Assembly (NCBI GenBank): GCA_900767915.1
Contig: CAAGAX010000060.1
Location: 1 to 64,000 of the forward strand
DNA length: 64,000 nucleotides
DNA from: Acholeplasmatales bacterium
GTDB taxonomy: Bacteria; Bacillota_I; Bacilli_A; Acholeplasmatales; Anaeroplasmataceae
Reading direction: 5' to 3'
In this document: positions 45,543 through 53,512 of the stretch, piece by piece
Position numbering within the stretch: position 1 is the first letter of the stretch
How the letters are laid out: each line of letters begins with the position of its first letter
Translations under genes and position numbers: made by a program
The notes under the pieces: generated by a model
Told to the model about the DNA's origin: nothing
Databases searched by the model: none
The model's input: the letters and a program-made list of their open reading frames with translations, nothing else

Positions 45543-45560
45543 TTATTTTAATAGAGATAT

Positions 45561-45591
45561 TACCTCGATGATTTAAATCGAGGTTTTTTTT
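45561..45591 (+). terminator. Intrinsic terminator
   Basis: ACCTCGAT (45562-45569) pairs with ATCGAGGT (45577-45584), then a run of T to 45590. Confidence 0.88.
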
Positions 45592-45643
45592 ATATTAAAA
45601 ACTCTAATTCAATAAAATACTATATATTTAAAATGAAACTGAG

Positions 45644-45672
45644 TTGCAAATTTAAAATAAATGATATATAAT
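45644..45672 (+). promoter_or_regulatory. Promoter of the COG0523 GTPase pair
   Basis: TTGCAA at 45644-45649, 17 bases, TATAAT at 45667-45672. No recognisable Zur box was found around it. Confidence 0.72.
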
Positions 45673-45701
45673 AAAAAACGTTATGAAAGGAAGTATTTTA
45701 A

Positions 45702-46871
45702 ATGTTAAAAATAGATATTATTTCAGGCTTTTTAGGAGCAGGAAAAACAACCTTTATTAAGAGATTATTAAATACCTCTTTAAAGGATGAAAATGTAGTT
45801 TTAATTGAAAATGAGTATGGTGAGGTATCAGTTGATACTAATTTATTAGAGGACTCTAAGATTGAAATAAAGGAATTGTCTCAGGGCTGTATTTGTTGTT
45901 CTTTGGTTGGTGATTTTTCTAAATCATTAAATGAGGTTATTTCAAAATATAATCCTGATCGTATATTAATTGAACCATCAGGAGTAGGTAAATTATCTGA
46001 TATTGTAGCTGCTGTATGCAAGGCTGGATTAAAGAATAATATTAATTCTCTTGTATGCTTAGTAGATGCTAAAAAAGCTAAAATGTATGATAAGAATTTT
46101 GGAGAATTCTTTGTTGATCAAATTGAAAATGCTCATACAGTTATTTTAAGTCGTACTGATGTAGCAAAAGAGGATACTGTTAAATCAGCTTTAGAGATTA
46201 TTCGTAAGCATAATGCTCATGCTGTTGTTGTAACAACACCTATTGCTCATTTAAGTGATGATGATTTATTAGTAGCTTATGAGGGATTTGATGTTAATTT
46301 ATTGAATGATATTGATTTAGAACATGATCACGACCATGATGATGAATGTGAGTGTGGATGTCATCACCACCATGATGATGAATGTGAATGTCATCACGAC
46401 CATGAAGAAGATGAGCATCACCATCATGATGAGGAATGTGAATGTGGACATCATGACCATGATCATGAAGAAGATGAACATCACCACCATCATCATGATG
46501 ATGAATGTGAATGTCATCACGACCATGACGATGAAGAAGATGAACATCATCACCATCATTATGATGAAAACGGAGTATGCTCTTGCGGACATCATCACCA
46601 TGCAGATGAGGTATTTAATTCAGTAGGCCTTGAAACTGTTAAGAAATATGATATAGATTCATTACATGCTTTATTAGATAAGATGGCTAATGGTGAATAT
46701 GGATTAATTGTTCGTTCAAAGGGTATTATTCAGGGATTAGATGGTAAATGGTATGTATTTAATTTAACACCAGAAGAGGTTACAATTGAAAATACTAAGG
46801 CTATTCCAATGGGAAAAATTGTTGTAATTGGTTCTCATATTGATGAGAATGCAATTAAAGCATTATTTTAA
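45702..46871 (+). CDS. COG0523/CobW-family metal GTPase with a large His/Cys/Asp-rich insert
   Basis: A 389-residue G3E GTPase. Walker A is GFLGAGKTT (9-17), the metal-binding CxCC is CICC (63-66), and IEPSGVGK and SRTD follow. Residues 207-300 are a low-complexity metal-binding insert of imperfect repeats (DDECEC, HHDHEEDEHHHH) with over 30 His and 11 Cys. The C-terminal CobW domain resumes afterwards (GIIQGLDGKWYVFNL). COG0523 proteins act as chaperones that deliver zinc, cobalt or nickel; the insert suggests storage or buffering of zinc or nickel. It is followed 12 bases later by a second family member. Confidence 0.92.
   Translation: MLKIDIISGFLGAGKTTFIKRLLNTSLKDENVVLIENEYGEVSVDTNLLEDSKIEIKELSQGCICCSLVGDFSKSLNEVISKYNPDRILIEPSGVGKLSDIVAAVCKAGLKNNINSLVCLVDAKKAKMYDKNFGEFFVDQIENAHTVILSRTDVAKEDTVKSALEIIRKHNAHAVVVTTPIAHLSDDDLLVAYEGFDVNLLNDIDLEHDHDHDDECECGCHHHHDDECECHHDHEEDEHHHHDEECECGHHDHDHEEDEHHHHHHDDECECHHDHDDEEDEHHHHHYDENGVCSCGHHHHADEVFNSVGLETVKKYDIDSLHALLDKMANGEYGLIVRSKGIIQGLDGKWYVFNLTPEEVTIENTKAIPMGKIVVIGSHIDENAIKALF
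46319..46605 (+). repeat. Imperfect in-frame tandem repeats encoding the His/Cys-rich insert
   Basis: Units built from GATGATGAATGTGAATGTCA and CATCACCACCATCATGATG recur with variable spacing. The repeats keep reading frame and favour CAT/CAC, GAT/GAC and TGT codons, so they are maintained as coding sequence. Length variation by slippage is likely. Confidence 0.85.
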
Positions 46872-46883
46872 TGAGGTGTTTTG

Positions 46884-47810
46884 ATGAAGGAAGTTCCAGT
46901 ATTTCTTTTAAATGGTTTTTTAGAATCAGGAAAAACAACCTTAATAAAGGAAATTGTAGAAAATAATGAAGCATATCATAATAATTCAACAGTGATTATC
47001 GCTTGTGAGGATGGCGAGGTTGAATATGATGATGAATGGTGTGAAAAAAATCAAATACATGTTGAGCATATTTCTAAGCAAAGTGATTTGACACCAGAAT
47101 ATATGGAACGTGTAGATGAAATATATATGCCCAATCGTTTTGTTATTGAATATAATGGCTTTTATGATTGGGATATTCAGGAATTTCCTGAATATATGGT
47201 AATTTATCAACAAATTACTTTAATTGACGCAACAAGCTTTAATGTTATGTTCAATAATATGAAAAAGCAATTTAATACTATGGTTAAGGATTCATCATTA
47301 GTTATTTTCAATCGATGTGATGGAGTAAAGGATTTAGCACTTTACAGAAGATGGATTCGTGCGATGAATCAAAATGCACAAATTGCATTTGAAAATGCAA
47401 ATGGTTCATTAACATCTATGCTTGATGAGGATTTACCTTATGATTTATCTAAGGATACAATTATGTTTGAGCCTGATGTTTATGCTACATGGTATGTAGA
47501 TGTATTTGATAATTATGAAAAGTATTATAATAAAACCATTAAATTCGAAGTATATGTTAGAGATATAGCTAAAAATGGTGATTTAGTTTGTGGTAGACAG
47601 GTTATGACTTGTTGTAGCCAGGATATTCAATTTTTAGGTTATGAGGTGGTTAATGAAACTAACGTTAAGCCTAAGATTGATGATTTAATTTATTTAGAAT
47701 GTACAGTTCACCATGAATATTCTAAGTTAGCTAAAGAAGAGGTAGTTATTCTTCATGCTAAAAACATTACAATTCTTCCACCAAAAGAGGAAGAGGCTGT
47801 AGGTATGTAA
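46884..47810 (+). CDS. COG0523-like GTPase fused to a TIGR03943/YcgQ-type C-terminal domain
   Basis: A 308-residue protein. The N-terminal G3E GTPase has Walker A NGFLESGKTTL and an FNRCD base-recognition loop, but the CxCC metal motif of its neighbour is missing. From about 215 the protein turns into a beta-rich domain (IKFEVYVRDIAKNGDLVCGR, VMTCCSQDIQFLGYEV) like the C-terminal domain of YcgQ-type proteins, in which the CC pair is conserved. ATG 46884 follows GAGGTG. Co-expression with the His-rich GTPase suggests the two handle the same metal. Confidence 0.8.
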   Translation: MKEVPVFLLNGFLESGKTTLIKEIVENNEAYHNNSTVIIACEDGEVEYDDEWCEKNQIHVEHISKQSDLTPEYMERVDEIYMPNRFVIEYNGFYDWDIQEFPEYMVIYQQITLIDATSFNVMFNNMKKQFNTMVKDSSLVIFNRCDGVKDLALYRRWIRAMNQNAQIAFENANGSLTSMLDEDLPYDLSKDTIMFEPDVYATWYVDVFDNYEKYYNKTIKFEVYVRDIAKNGDLVCGRQVMTCCSQDIQFLGYEVVNETNVKPKIDDLIYLECTVHHEYSKLAKEEVVILHAKNITILPPKEEEAVGM

Positions 47811-47812
47811 AT

Positions 47813-47853
47813 AAAAAGGCTTTCCACTTTAAATTTTAGTAGAAAGTCTTTTT
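47813..47853 (+). terminator. Intrinsic terminator after the GTPase pair
   Basis: AAAAGGCTTTC..ACT pairs with AGT..GAAAGTCTTTT across an AT-rich loop, then a T run. Confidence 0.78.
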
Positions 47854-47902
47854 ATTTTTTTAAAAACAAGTATAATATACAATGGAAATTAGGTGATTTT
47901 TT

Positions 47903-48346
47903 ATGAAGAGCTTTTTTACTTCAAATAGTAATGAAACTATTTCACTCGGCAGTAAAATAGGTAATCTTTTAAATAAGGGCGATGTTGTTTTATTATCAGG
48001 AGATTTATCTGCAGGTAAAACAACTATAACAAAGGGAATTGGATTGGCTTTAGGTGTAAGTAGAGTCATTAATTCTCCAACATTTACAATTGTTAAGGAA
48101 TATAGTGGCACTAAATGCTCTTTATTTCATTTAGATTTATATAGGCTTGATGGATTAAATGAGGATTTTGATTTAGAAGAATATATGGATAGAGATGGTG
48201 TTTGTGTTATTGAATGGCCATATCAGGTTAAGGAAATTCTACCTAGTGAATATTTATTGATTGAATTAAAAAGAACTGGTGATAATGATAGACAAATTAA
48301 TATTACTGGTATTGGTAGATATAAAAAAATAGAGGAGGATTTATAA
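47903..48346 (+). CDS. tsaE: tRNA threonylcarbamoyladenosine biosynthesis ATPase TsaE
   Basis: A 147-residue P-loop ATPase that drives the TsaD-TsaB complex in making t6A at position 37 of ANN-reading tRNAs. Motifs: SGDLSAGKTTITKGIG (Walker A), NSPTFTIVKEY (switch region), FHLDLYRLDG and CVIEWPYQV. TATAAT at 47871-47876 is a likely -10 box. Its last base overlaps the tsaB ATG. Together with tsaB and tsaD it supplies the complex; tsaC is not in the window. Confidence 0.95.
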   Translation: MKSFFTSNSNETISLGSKIGNLLNKGDVVLLSGDLSAGKTTITKGIGLALGVSRVINSPTFTIVKEYSGTKCSLFHLDLYRLDGLNEDFDLEEYMDRDGVCVIEWPYQVKEILPSEYLLIELKRTGDNDRQINITGIGRYKKIEEDL

Positions 48347-48921
48347 TGAATTCTTTAATAGTTGATTCTTCAACAGCAAGATTATATATATGTGTTATTT
48401 CTAATGATAAAGTAATGGAAAAATATATTCCTGGTAGAAATGATCACGCAAAATACATTGTTTCTACTATTGATGAAATGCTTAAGGAATGTAATATTAC
48501 ATCAGCTGATTTAGATGAAATAATTTGTGGAATTGGACCAGGCTCATATACTGGTGTTAGAATGTCAGCTACAGTATGTAAGATGATGGCTGTATTTTTA
48601 AATAAGCCATTATATACTATTTCAACATTAAAGCTTATGGCATCTGGTACTAAGGGTGTTGTTTTATCAACAATAGATGCTAGACGTGGTAATGTTTTTG
48701 GTACAATTATAAATACTAATAATGATAGCTATTTAGTTAAGGAAAGTCATACTGCATATGATGAATTAAAGAATAATAAGTATGATTATGAGGTTAATGA
48801 GGATAATTTTATAGTTGATCCTATCTATTGTATCAATCATAAGGAGAAGGTTCTAGAGCCTCATTTATTAGTACCTAATTATTTAAGAGAAACTGAAGCT
48901 GAGAGAAATCTCCATGATTAG
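48346..48921 (+). CDS. tsaB: tRNA threonylcarbamoyladenosine biosynthesis protein TsaB
   Basis: A 191-residue ASKHA-fold protein, the non-catalytic partner of TsaD. The N-terminal LIVDSSTARLYICVI and the block IICGIGPGSYTGVRMSATVCKM are family signatures. It is slightly shorter than the Bacillus YdiC (about 230), mostly at the C-terminus. Ribosome site GAGGAGG lies within tsaE. It overlaps the GNAT gene by eight bases, in keeping with the tsaE-tsaB-rimI-tsaD order of Firmicutes. Confidence 0.94.
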   Translation: MNSLIVDSSTARLYICVISNDKVMEKYIPGRNDHAKYIVSTIDEMLKECNITSADLDEIICGIGPGSYTGVRMSATVCKMMAVFLNKPLYTISTLKLMASGTKGVVLSTIDARRGNVFGTIINTNNDSYLVKESHTAYDELKNNKYDYEVNEDNFIVDPIYCINHKEKVLEPHLLVPNYLRETEAERNLHD

Positions 48922-49357
48922 AAAATATAATAAAAGTGATATTTCTAATATTATTTTGTTAGAGAACAAGGTTTTACATACAACACTTGGTGATAGCTTG
49001 TATTTAGATTTAGATAATCCTTTTACAAGGCATTATGTTTATATTGATGAAAATAATAATTTAATAGGCTATATTTCTTCTATGTTTGATGGAGAAATGA
49101 TTAGTATTGAAAATTTTTGTGTTGATAATAATTCTCAAAATAAAGGAATTGGTAGTAGTCTATTAGAAAAATTATTAAGTGAATGCTATAAAGAGAATCC
49201 AAGTGAGATAATTGGTGCGATTTTAGAGGTTAGAAAATCAAATAGTAGAGCTATTCATGTTTATGAAAAGTTTGGCTTTAAGGCTATTCATATTAGAAAG
49301 AATTATTATTCTGATAATGAAGATGCAATAGTATTGCAAAAATTATTCAATGAATAA
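48914..49357 (+). CDS. GNAT N-acetyltransferase, RimI-like
   Basis: A 147-residue GNAT protein. The acetyl-CoA motif A reads NNSQNKGIGSSLLEKLL, followed by LEVRKSNSRAIHVYEKFGF and IHIRKNYY, as in RimI, which acetylates the N-terminus of ribosomal protein S18. Position between tsaB and tsaD is the usual rimI position in Firmicutes, which supports that name, but residues around the peptide site are divergent and another substrate is possible. Confidence 0.85.
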   Translation: MIRKYNKSDISNIILLENKVLHTTLGDSLYLDLDNPFTRHYVYIDENNNLIGYISSMFDGEMISIENFCVDNNSQNKGIGSSLLEKLLSECYKENPSEIIGAILEVRKSNSRAIHVYEKFGFKAIHIRKNYYSDNEDAIVLQKLFNE

Positions 49358-49372
49358 TTGCGAGGTATATGT

Positions 49373-49849
49373 ATGGATAAAACAAATGCGATGCGTATTT
49401 TAGATCAAAAAAAGATTAGCTATAAAACTCATGAATATCCTCATACTGAGGGTGTTTGTGTAGAAGGTAGTGAGGTCGCAAGATTACTTAATCAGGATCC
49501 TAATATTGTTTTTAAGACTTTAGTAACATCATATAATAATAAATATTATGTTTGTGTTATTCCTGTTTTAAAGGAGCTTGATTTAAAGAAGGCTGCTAAG
49601 GCATTTAATGTTAAATCCTTAGAGATGGTTCACGTTAAGGATTTATTAGGAATTACAGGCTATATAAGAGGAGGATGTTCTCCAATTGGAATGAAAAAAC
49701 AATTTGAAACTATTGTTGATTCATCTATTCTTAGTAGTAATGAAATTATTTTTTCTGGTGGAAGAATAGGCCTTCAAATTGAAATGAATCCAAATGATTT
49801 GAGTAAAGTGATACGTGTTAAGTTTTTAAGTATCACAAGGGAGGAATAA
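49373..49849 (+). CDS. ybaK: YbaK/EbsC-family Cys-tRNA(Pro) deacylase
   Basis: A 158-residue trans-editing protein that hydrolyses Cys-tRNA(Pro), a mischarging product of prolyl-tRNA synthetase. Family blocks are [10 protein letters not shown] (with the catalytic Lys), [17 protein letters not shown], and [14 protein letters not shown], with [12 protein letters not shown] near the end. ATG 49373 follows GAGGT; a TTG at 49358 is unlikely. It lies inside the t6A operon between the GNAT gene and tsaD, an unusual insertion that keeps the theme of tRNA quality. Confidence 0.92.
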   Translation: MDKTNAMRILDQKKISYKTHEYPHTEGVCVEGSEVARLLNQDPNIVFKTLVTSYNNKYYVCVIPVLKELDLKKAAKAFNVKSLEMVHVKDLLGITGYIRGGCSPIGMKKQFETIVDSSILSSNEIIFSGGRIGLQIEMNPNDLSKVIRVKFLSITREE

Positions 49850-49850
49850 A

Positions 49851-50846
49851 ATGTTAGTTTTAGGTGTTGAGTCAAGCTGTGATGAAACTTCAGTTGCCAT
49901 TGTTAAAGATGGCAAGGAGGTTTTATCTAATGTTATTAATTCTCAAATTAAAATTCATGAAAAATTTGGTGGAGTAGTACCTGAGGTTGCTTCTCGTCAT
50001 CATGTTTATCAGGTTTCTATGGTTTTTGAAGAAGCATTTAAGGTAGCAAATGTAAAGCCAGAGGATATTGATTTAGTTGCGGTAACAGAGGGACCAGGAT
50101 TAATTGGTTCTTTACTTGTAGGAGTAAATGCCGCTAAAACATTTGCGATGATGTTTAATAAGCCTATTATAGGAGTTCATCATCTTGCTGGACATATTTA
50201 TGCAAATGCTATTGAGCATGAAATGAAATTTCCTTTAATAGCGTTATTAGTTTCTGGTGGTAATACAGAACTTATATTAATGAAGGAGCATTTTAATTTT
50301 GAAATAATTGGAGAAACGTTAGATGATGCAGTAGGAGAAGCATATGATAAGGTTGCTAGAGTTGTAGGATTACCATATCCTGGTGGACCTCATGTTGATA
50401 GATTGGCTCATTTAGGTAATGATACTTATCATTTACCTAGAGTATATTTAGATGATGATAGCTATAATTTTTCTTTTTCTGGTTTAAAGAGTGCTGTTAT
50501 TAATTTAGCTCATAATACAAAGCAAAGAGGGGAAGAAATAAATGTAAATGATTTATGTGCTTCCTTCCAAGCGAGTGTTACTGAGGTTTTAGTTAGAAAA
50601 ACACTAAAGCTAGCTAAAGAAAGAAATATTAATAATATTATTGTAGCAGGAGGAGTTTCTGCAAATAAGGGGTTAAAGGAAAGATTTATGGAAGAAGGAA
50701 AAGGCTATAATATTTCTATTCCATCAATTAGATTATGTACTGATAATGCAGCAATGATAGCTGTTGCAGGTTATTATCAATATCAAAATGATCATAAGCT
50801 TGATGATTTATCATTAAATGCTAGTGCTTCACTTGAATTAAAATAG
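49851..50846 (+). CDS. tsaD: tRNA N6-adenosine threonylcarbamoyltransferase TsaD
   Basis: A 331-residue catalytic subunit of t6A synthesis. Motifs: [13 protein letters not shown] at the N-terminus, the iron-binding HHLAGH (His111, His115), SGGNTELI, and [20 protein letters not shown] with GGPHVD. The conserved [12 protein letters not shown] block is near 265. It starts one base after ybaK with AGGGAGG as ribosome site. Length is normal (about 335-340). It completes the tsaE-tsaB-tsaD set. Confidence 0.97.
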   Translation: MLVLGVESSCDETSVAIVKDGKEVLSNVINSQIKIHEKFGGVVPEVASRHHVYQVSMVFEEAFKVANVKPEDIDLVAVTEGPGLIGSLLVGVNAAKTFAMMFNKPIIGVHHLAGHIYANAIEHEMKFPLIALLVSGGNTELILMKEHFNFEIIGETLDDAVGEAYDKVARVVGLPYPGGPHVDRLAHLGNDTYHLPRVYLDDDSYNFSFSGLKSAVINLAHNTKQRGEEINVNDLCASFQASVTEVLVRKTLKLAKERNINNIIVAGGVSANKGLKERFMEEGKGYNISIPSIRLCTDNAAMIAVAGYYQYQNDHKLDDLSLNASASLELK

Positions 50847-50934
50847 TGAATAGTCAATTTATCTTGTATAGTGGTAAATTATATGTTAAAATTAGCCATA
50901 TTAAAATTAATTAATCATTAAAAGGAGGGATAAT

Positions 50935-51258
50935 ATGACAAAGAGAAATGTAGTAGCTGTTATTTTATTAAGTTTGATAACATGTGGAATTTATACAATT
51001 TATTGGTTTTATGTAACTACTGAGGAATTGAATAAGGAGGAAGCAAATGATGAGCTTATGAATTATATTTTAGCTTTTCTATTATCATTAGTTACTTGCG
51101 GTATTTACGGTATTTATTGGGAATATAAGTTTTTTAGTAAGGTTGATAAAGTACTTAATACTGATAATTGCTTATTAAACTTTTTATTATCATTATTCCT
51201 AACACCAATTGTAGGTATGGCAATTACTCAGGATTCAATGAACAAAAATAATTTATAA
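50935..51258 (+). CDS. DUF4234-family small membrane protein
   Basis: A 107-residue membrane protein with two copies of the DUF4234 motif, SLITCGIYTIYWFY and SLVTCGIYGIYWEYKF, each at the end of a membrane segment, and a third hydrophobic segment near the C-terminus. Function of the family is unknown. Ribosome site AAAAGGAGGG is very strong. A hairpin directly after its stop leads into the DUF2752 gene, and DUF4234 and DUF2752 proteins often sit near one another in Firmicutes (recall). Confidence 0.85.
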   Translation: MTKRNVVAVILLSLITCGIYTIYWFYVTTEELNKEEANDELMNYILAFLLSLVTCGIYGIYWEYKFFSKVDKVLNTDNCLLNFLLSLFLTPIVGMAITQDSMNKNNL

Positions 51259-51260
51259 GT

Positions 51261-51289
51261 GGCAAGGTTTAGGCCTTGCCTTCATTTTT
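51261..51289 (+). terminator. Terminator hairpin abutting the DUF2752 start
   Basis: GGCAAGG (51261-51267) pairs with CCTTGCC (51274-51280), then TTCATTTTT. The downstream ATG begins at 51290, on the last T's of the tract. Confidence 0.75.
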
Positions 51290-51706
51290 ATGAAAAAATA
51301 TATAATTAATAATTTAAAATATATAATTCCACTTTTAATATTTACTATTTATGCTTTAATTAGCTATTTTTTTAATTTTCAGGCTTGCCTATTTAAGCTA
51401 ATAATCGGATATCCTTGTCCAGGGTGTGGAATGATTAGAGCTTTTATTTTTCTTGTAAGCTTTAGATTTAATGATGCTTTTTTTTATAATCCTTTTATTT
51501 ATGTATTACCATTAATAGCTATTGTGATTATATTTAAAAATAATAAATATATTAATTTATTATATAAATCTAATTTATTTTGGATTATATTATTAGCTTT
51601 ATTTTTAATTATTTACATTTTGAGAATGATTTTTGTTTTTCCTAATGTTCCATTAGATATTAATTATGATAGCTTATTATTTAAGCTTATCAGTTTATTT
51701 AAGTAA
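51290..51706 (+). CDS. DUF2752-family membrane protein
   Basis: A 138-residue protein with four hydrophobic segments and the DUF2752 signature YPCPGCGMIRAFIFLVS followed by FNDAFFYNPF (usual form CPGCG.TRA...A...NP). The function is unknown; the Cys pair may bind a metal. It has no clear ribosome site, because its ATG follows immediately on the T tract of a terminator-like hairpin. Translation may depend on read-through and re-initiation, or an internal start may be used. Confidence 0.75.
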   Translation: MKKYIINNLKYIIPLLIFTIYALISYFFNFQACLFKLIIGYPCPGCGMIRAFIFLVSFRFNDAFFYNPFIYVLPLIAIVIIFKNNKYINLLYKSNLFWIILLALFLIIYILRMIFVFPNVPLDINYDSLLFKLISLFK

Positions 51707-51806
51707 TTTTATGATTATAAAGAAATAATAGAAAATGCTTTTAAGGTATAGAGTTTTTTATTGTTTTATTATATAATTATTTTAGATTTTTGAGGGGATG
51801 AAGTTT

Positions 51807-53453
51807 ATGGCAGAAATTAATAACTTTATAAAAACTATAATGGAAAATGATTTAAAGGAGCATAAGGTTGATGCGATAGCTACACGTTTTCCACCTGAAC
51901 CAAATGCATATTTACATATAGGACACGCAAGAGCTATTATTACTAACTTTGAGTTAGCAAAGGCTTTTAATGGAACTACTAATTTAAGATTTGATGATAC
52001 AAATCCTGCTAAAGAGGATAAGGAATTTGTTGAAGGAATAATCGAGGATTTAGCATGGCTTGGTTATAAGCCTACTAATGTTTTTTATGGCTCTGATTAT
52101 TTTGAAAGAACATATGAAAAGGCTATTTTATTAATTAAAAAGGGACTTGCGTATGTTGATGATTTATCTCAAGAGGAAATGAGTAAATATCGTGGAACTT
52201 TAACAGAACCAGGTAAGAATTCACCTTGTAGAGATAGAAGTGTTGAAGAGAATTTAAAGCTTTTTGAAGAAATGAGACAAGGTAAGTATAAGGATGGAGA
52301 AAAAACTCTTCGTGCTAAAATAGATATGGCTAGTCCAAATATTAATATGCGTGACCCTGCAATGTATCGTATATTACATATTAAGCATCATAGACAAGGA
52401 GATAAATGGTGCATTTATCCTATGTATGATTTTGCTCATCCATTACAGGATTCATTTGAAGGTATAACTCATTCATTATGTTCATTAGAATATGATAATC
52501 ATAGAGTTTTATATGATTGGGTTATTAATAATTGTGAGGTTGAACATATTCCCCATCAATATGAATTTGGTCGCTTAAATATCACTAATACAATTATGTC
52601 TAAGAGATATTTAAGAGCTTTAGTTGATGCGAAAAAGGTATCAGGATATGATGATCCTAGAATGCCAACATTATGTGGCTTAAGAAGAAGAGGCTTTACT
52701 CCTGATAGTATTAGAAACTTTATTCTTTCTACTGGATTATCAAGAGTTAATTCAACAGTTTCATCTGAAAGCCTTGATGAAGAATTAAGAAATGACTTAA
52801 AGCTTAAGGCGGTAAGACCTAATGCTGTTATAGATCCAGTTTTAGTCGAAATTGATAACTATCCTGAAGGACAGGTTGAATATATGGATTGTCCTAATAA
52901 TCAAGAAAATGAAGAATTAGGAAGCCGTAAAATTTCATTCAGTAAATATGTTTATATTGAAAGAGAAGACTTTATTGAACAAAAGCCTAATAAAAAGTGG
53001 AAGAGATTAGCTTTAGGTGTTGAGGTTCGCTTAATGCATGCTTATTTTATTACTGCTACTTCAGTTGAAAAGGATAAGGATGGCAATATTACAAAGATTC
53101 ATGCAACATATGATCCATTAACTAAGAGTGGTAGTGGATTTGATGGTAGAAAGCCTAATGGAAATATCCATTATGTTGATGCATCTACAGCTTTAAAGGC
53201 TGAATTTAGATTATTTGAGCCATTAATGGTTGATGAAACAGAAGAAAATAAGAATTTAGATTTTATGGAAAGATTAAATCCAGATTCAATTTCTATTCAT
53301 CATGGCTATGTTGAAGAATCATTAAAGGATACAAAGCCTTTAGATCATTTCCAATTTATTAGAAATGGTTATTATGTTACAGATAAAGATTCTACAAGTA
53401 ACGAATTAGTATTTAATAGAACTTGTGGATTAAAATCATCATTTAAGATGTAA
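51807..53453 (+). CDS. glnS: Glutaminyl-tRNA synthetase
   Basis: A 548-residue class I synthetase that charges tRNA-Gln directly. HIGH motif YLHIGHA, FDDTNPAKE, the GlnRS-specific RDPAMYRI and PMYDFAHPLQD, and the second signature TIMSKRYL (KMSKS variant) are visible, with the anticodon-binding beta-barrels at the C-terminus (residues about 335-545). ATG 51807 was chosen because GAGGGG directly abuts the earlier ATG 51798. Most Bacilli lack GlnRS and use GatCAB, so this gene is likely to have been acquired. A terminator follows. Confidence 0.96.
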   Translation: MAEINNFIKTIMENDLKEHKVDAIATRFPPEPNAYLHIGHARAIITNFELAKAFNGTTNLRFDDTNPAKEDKEFVEGIIEDLAWLGYKPTNVFYGSDYFERTYEKAILLIKKGLAYVDDLSQEEMSKYRGTLTEPGKNSPCRDRSVEENLKLFEEMRQGKYKDGEKTLRAKIDMASPNINMRDPAMYRILHIKHHRQGDKWCIYPMYDFAHPLQDSFEGITHSLCSLEYDNHRVLYDWVINNCEVEHIPHQYEFGRLNITNTIMSKRYLRALVDAKKVSGYDDPRMPTLCGLRRRGFTPDSIRNFILSTGLSRVNSTVSSESLDEELRNDLKLKAVRPNAVIDPVLVEIDNYPEGQVEYMDCPNNQENEELGSRKISFSKYVYIEREDFIEQKPNKKWKRLALGVEVRLMHAYFITATSVEKDKDGNITKIHATYDPLTKSGSGFDGRKPNGNIHYVDASTALKAEFRLFEPLMVDETEENKNLDFMERLNPDSISIHHGYVEESLKDTKPLDHFQFIRNGYYVTDKDSTSNELVFNRTCGLKSSFKM

Positions 53454-53463
53454 TAAAATTACT

Positions 53464-53493
53464 AGGACTGCTTCACGGCAGCCCTTTAGTTTG
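53464..53493 (+). terminator. Intrinsic terminator after glnS
   Basis: AGGaCTGC (53464-53471) pairs with GCAGcCCT (53478-53485) around one mismatch, then TTTAGTTT. The T tract is weak. Confidence 0.6.
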
Positions 53494-53512
53494 TATGGAA
53501 AAGGAGATAGAA

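Noticed and set aside
46319..46605. Regular repeats suggesting a CRISPR array
   Set aside because: Units are of uneven length, lack unique spacers and keep the reading frame of a metal-binding insert.
46317..46626. Met/Ile-rich frames on both strands over the His-rich repeats
   Set aside because: They are out-of-frame readings of the GAT/CAT repeat in the COG0523 gene.
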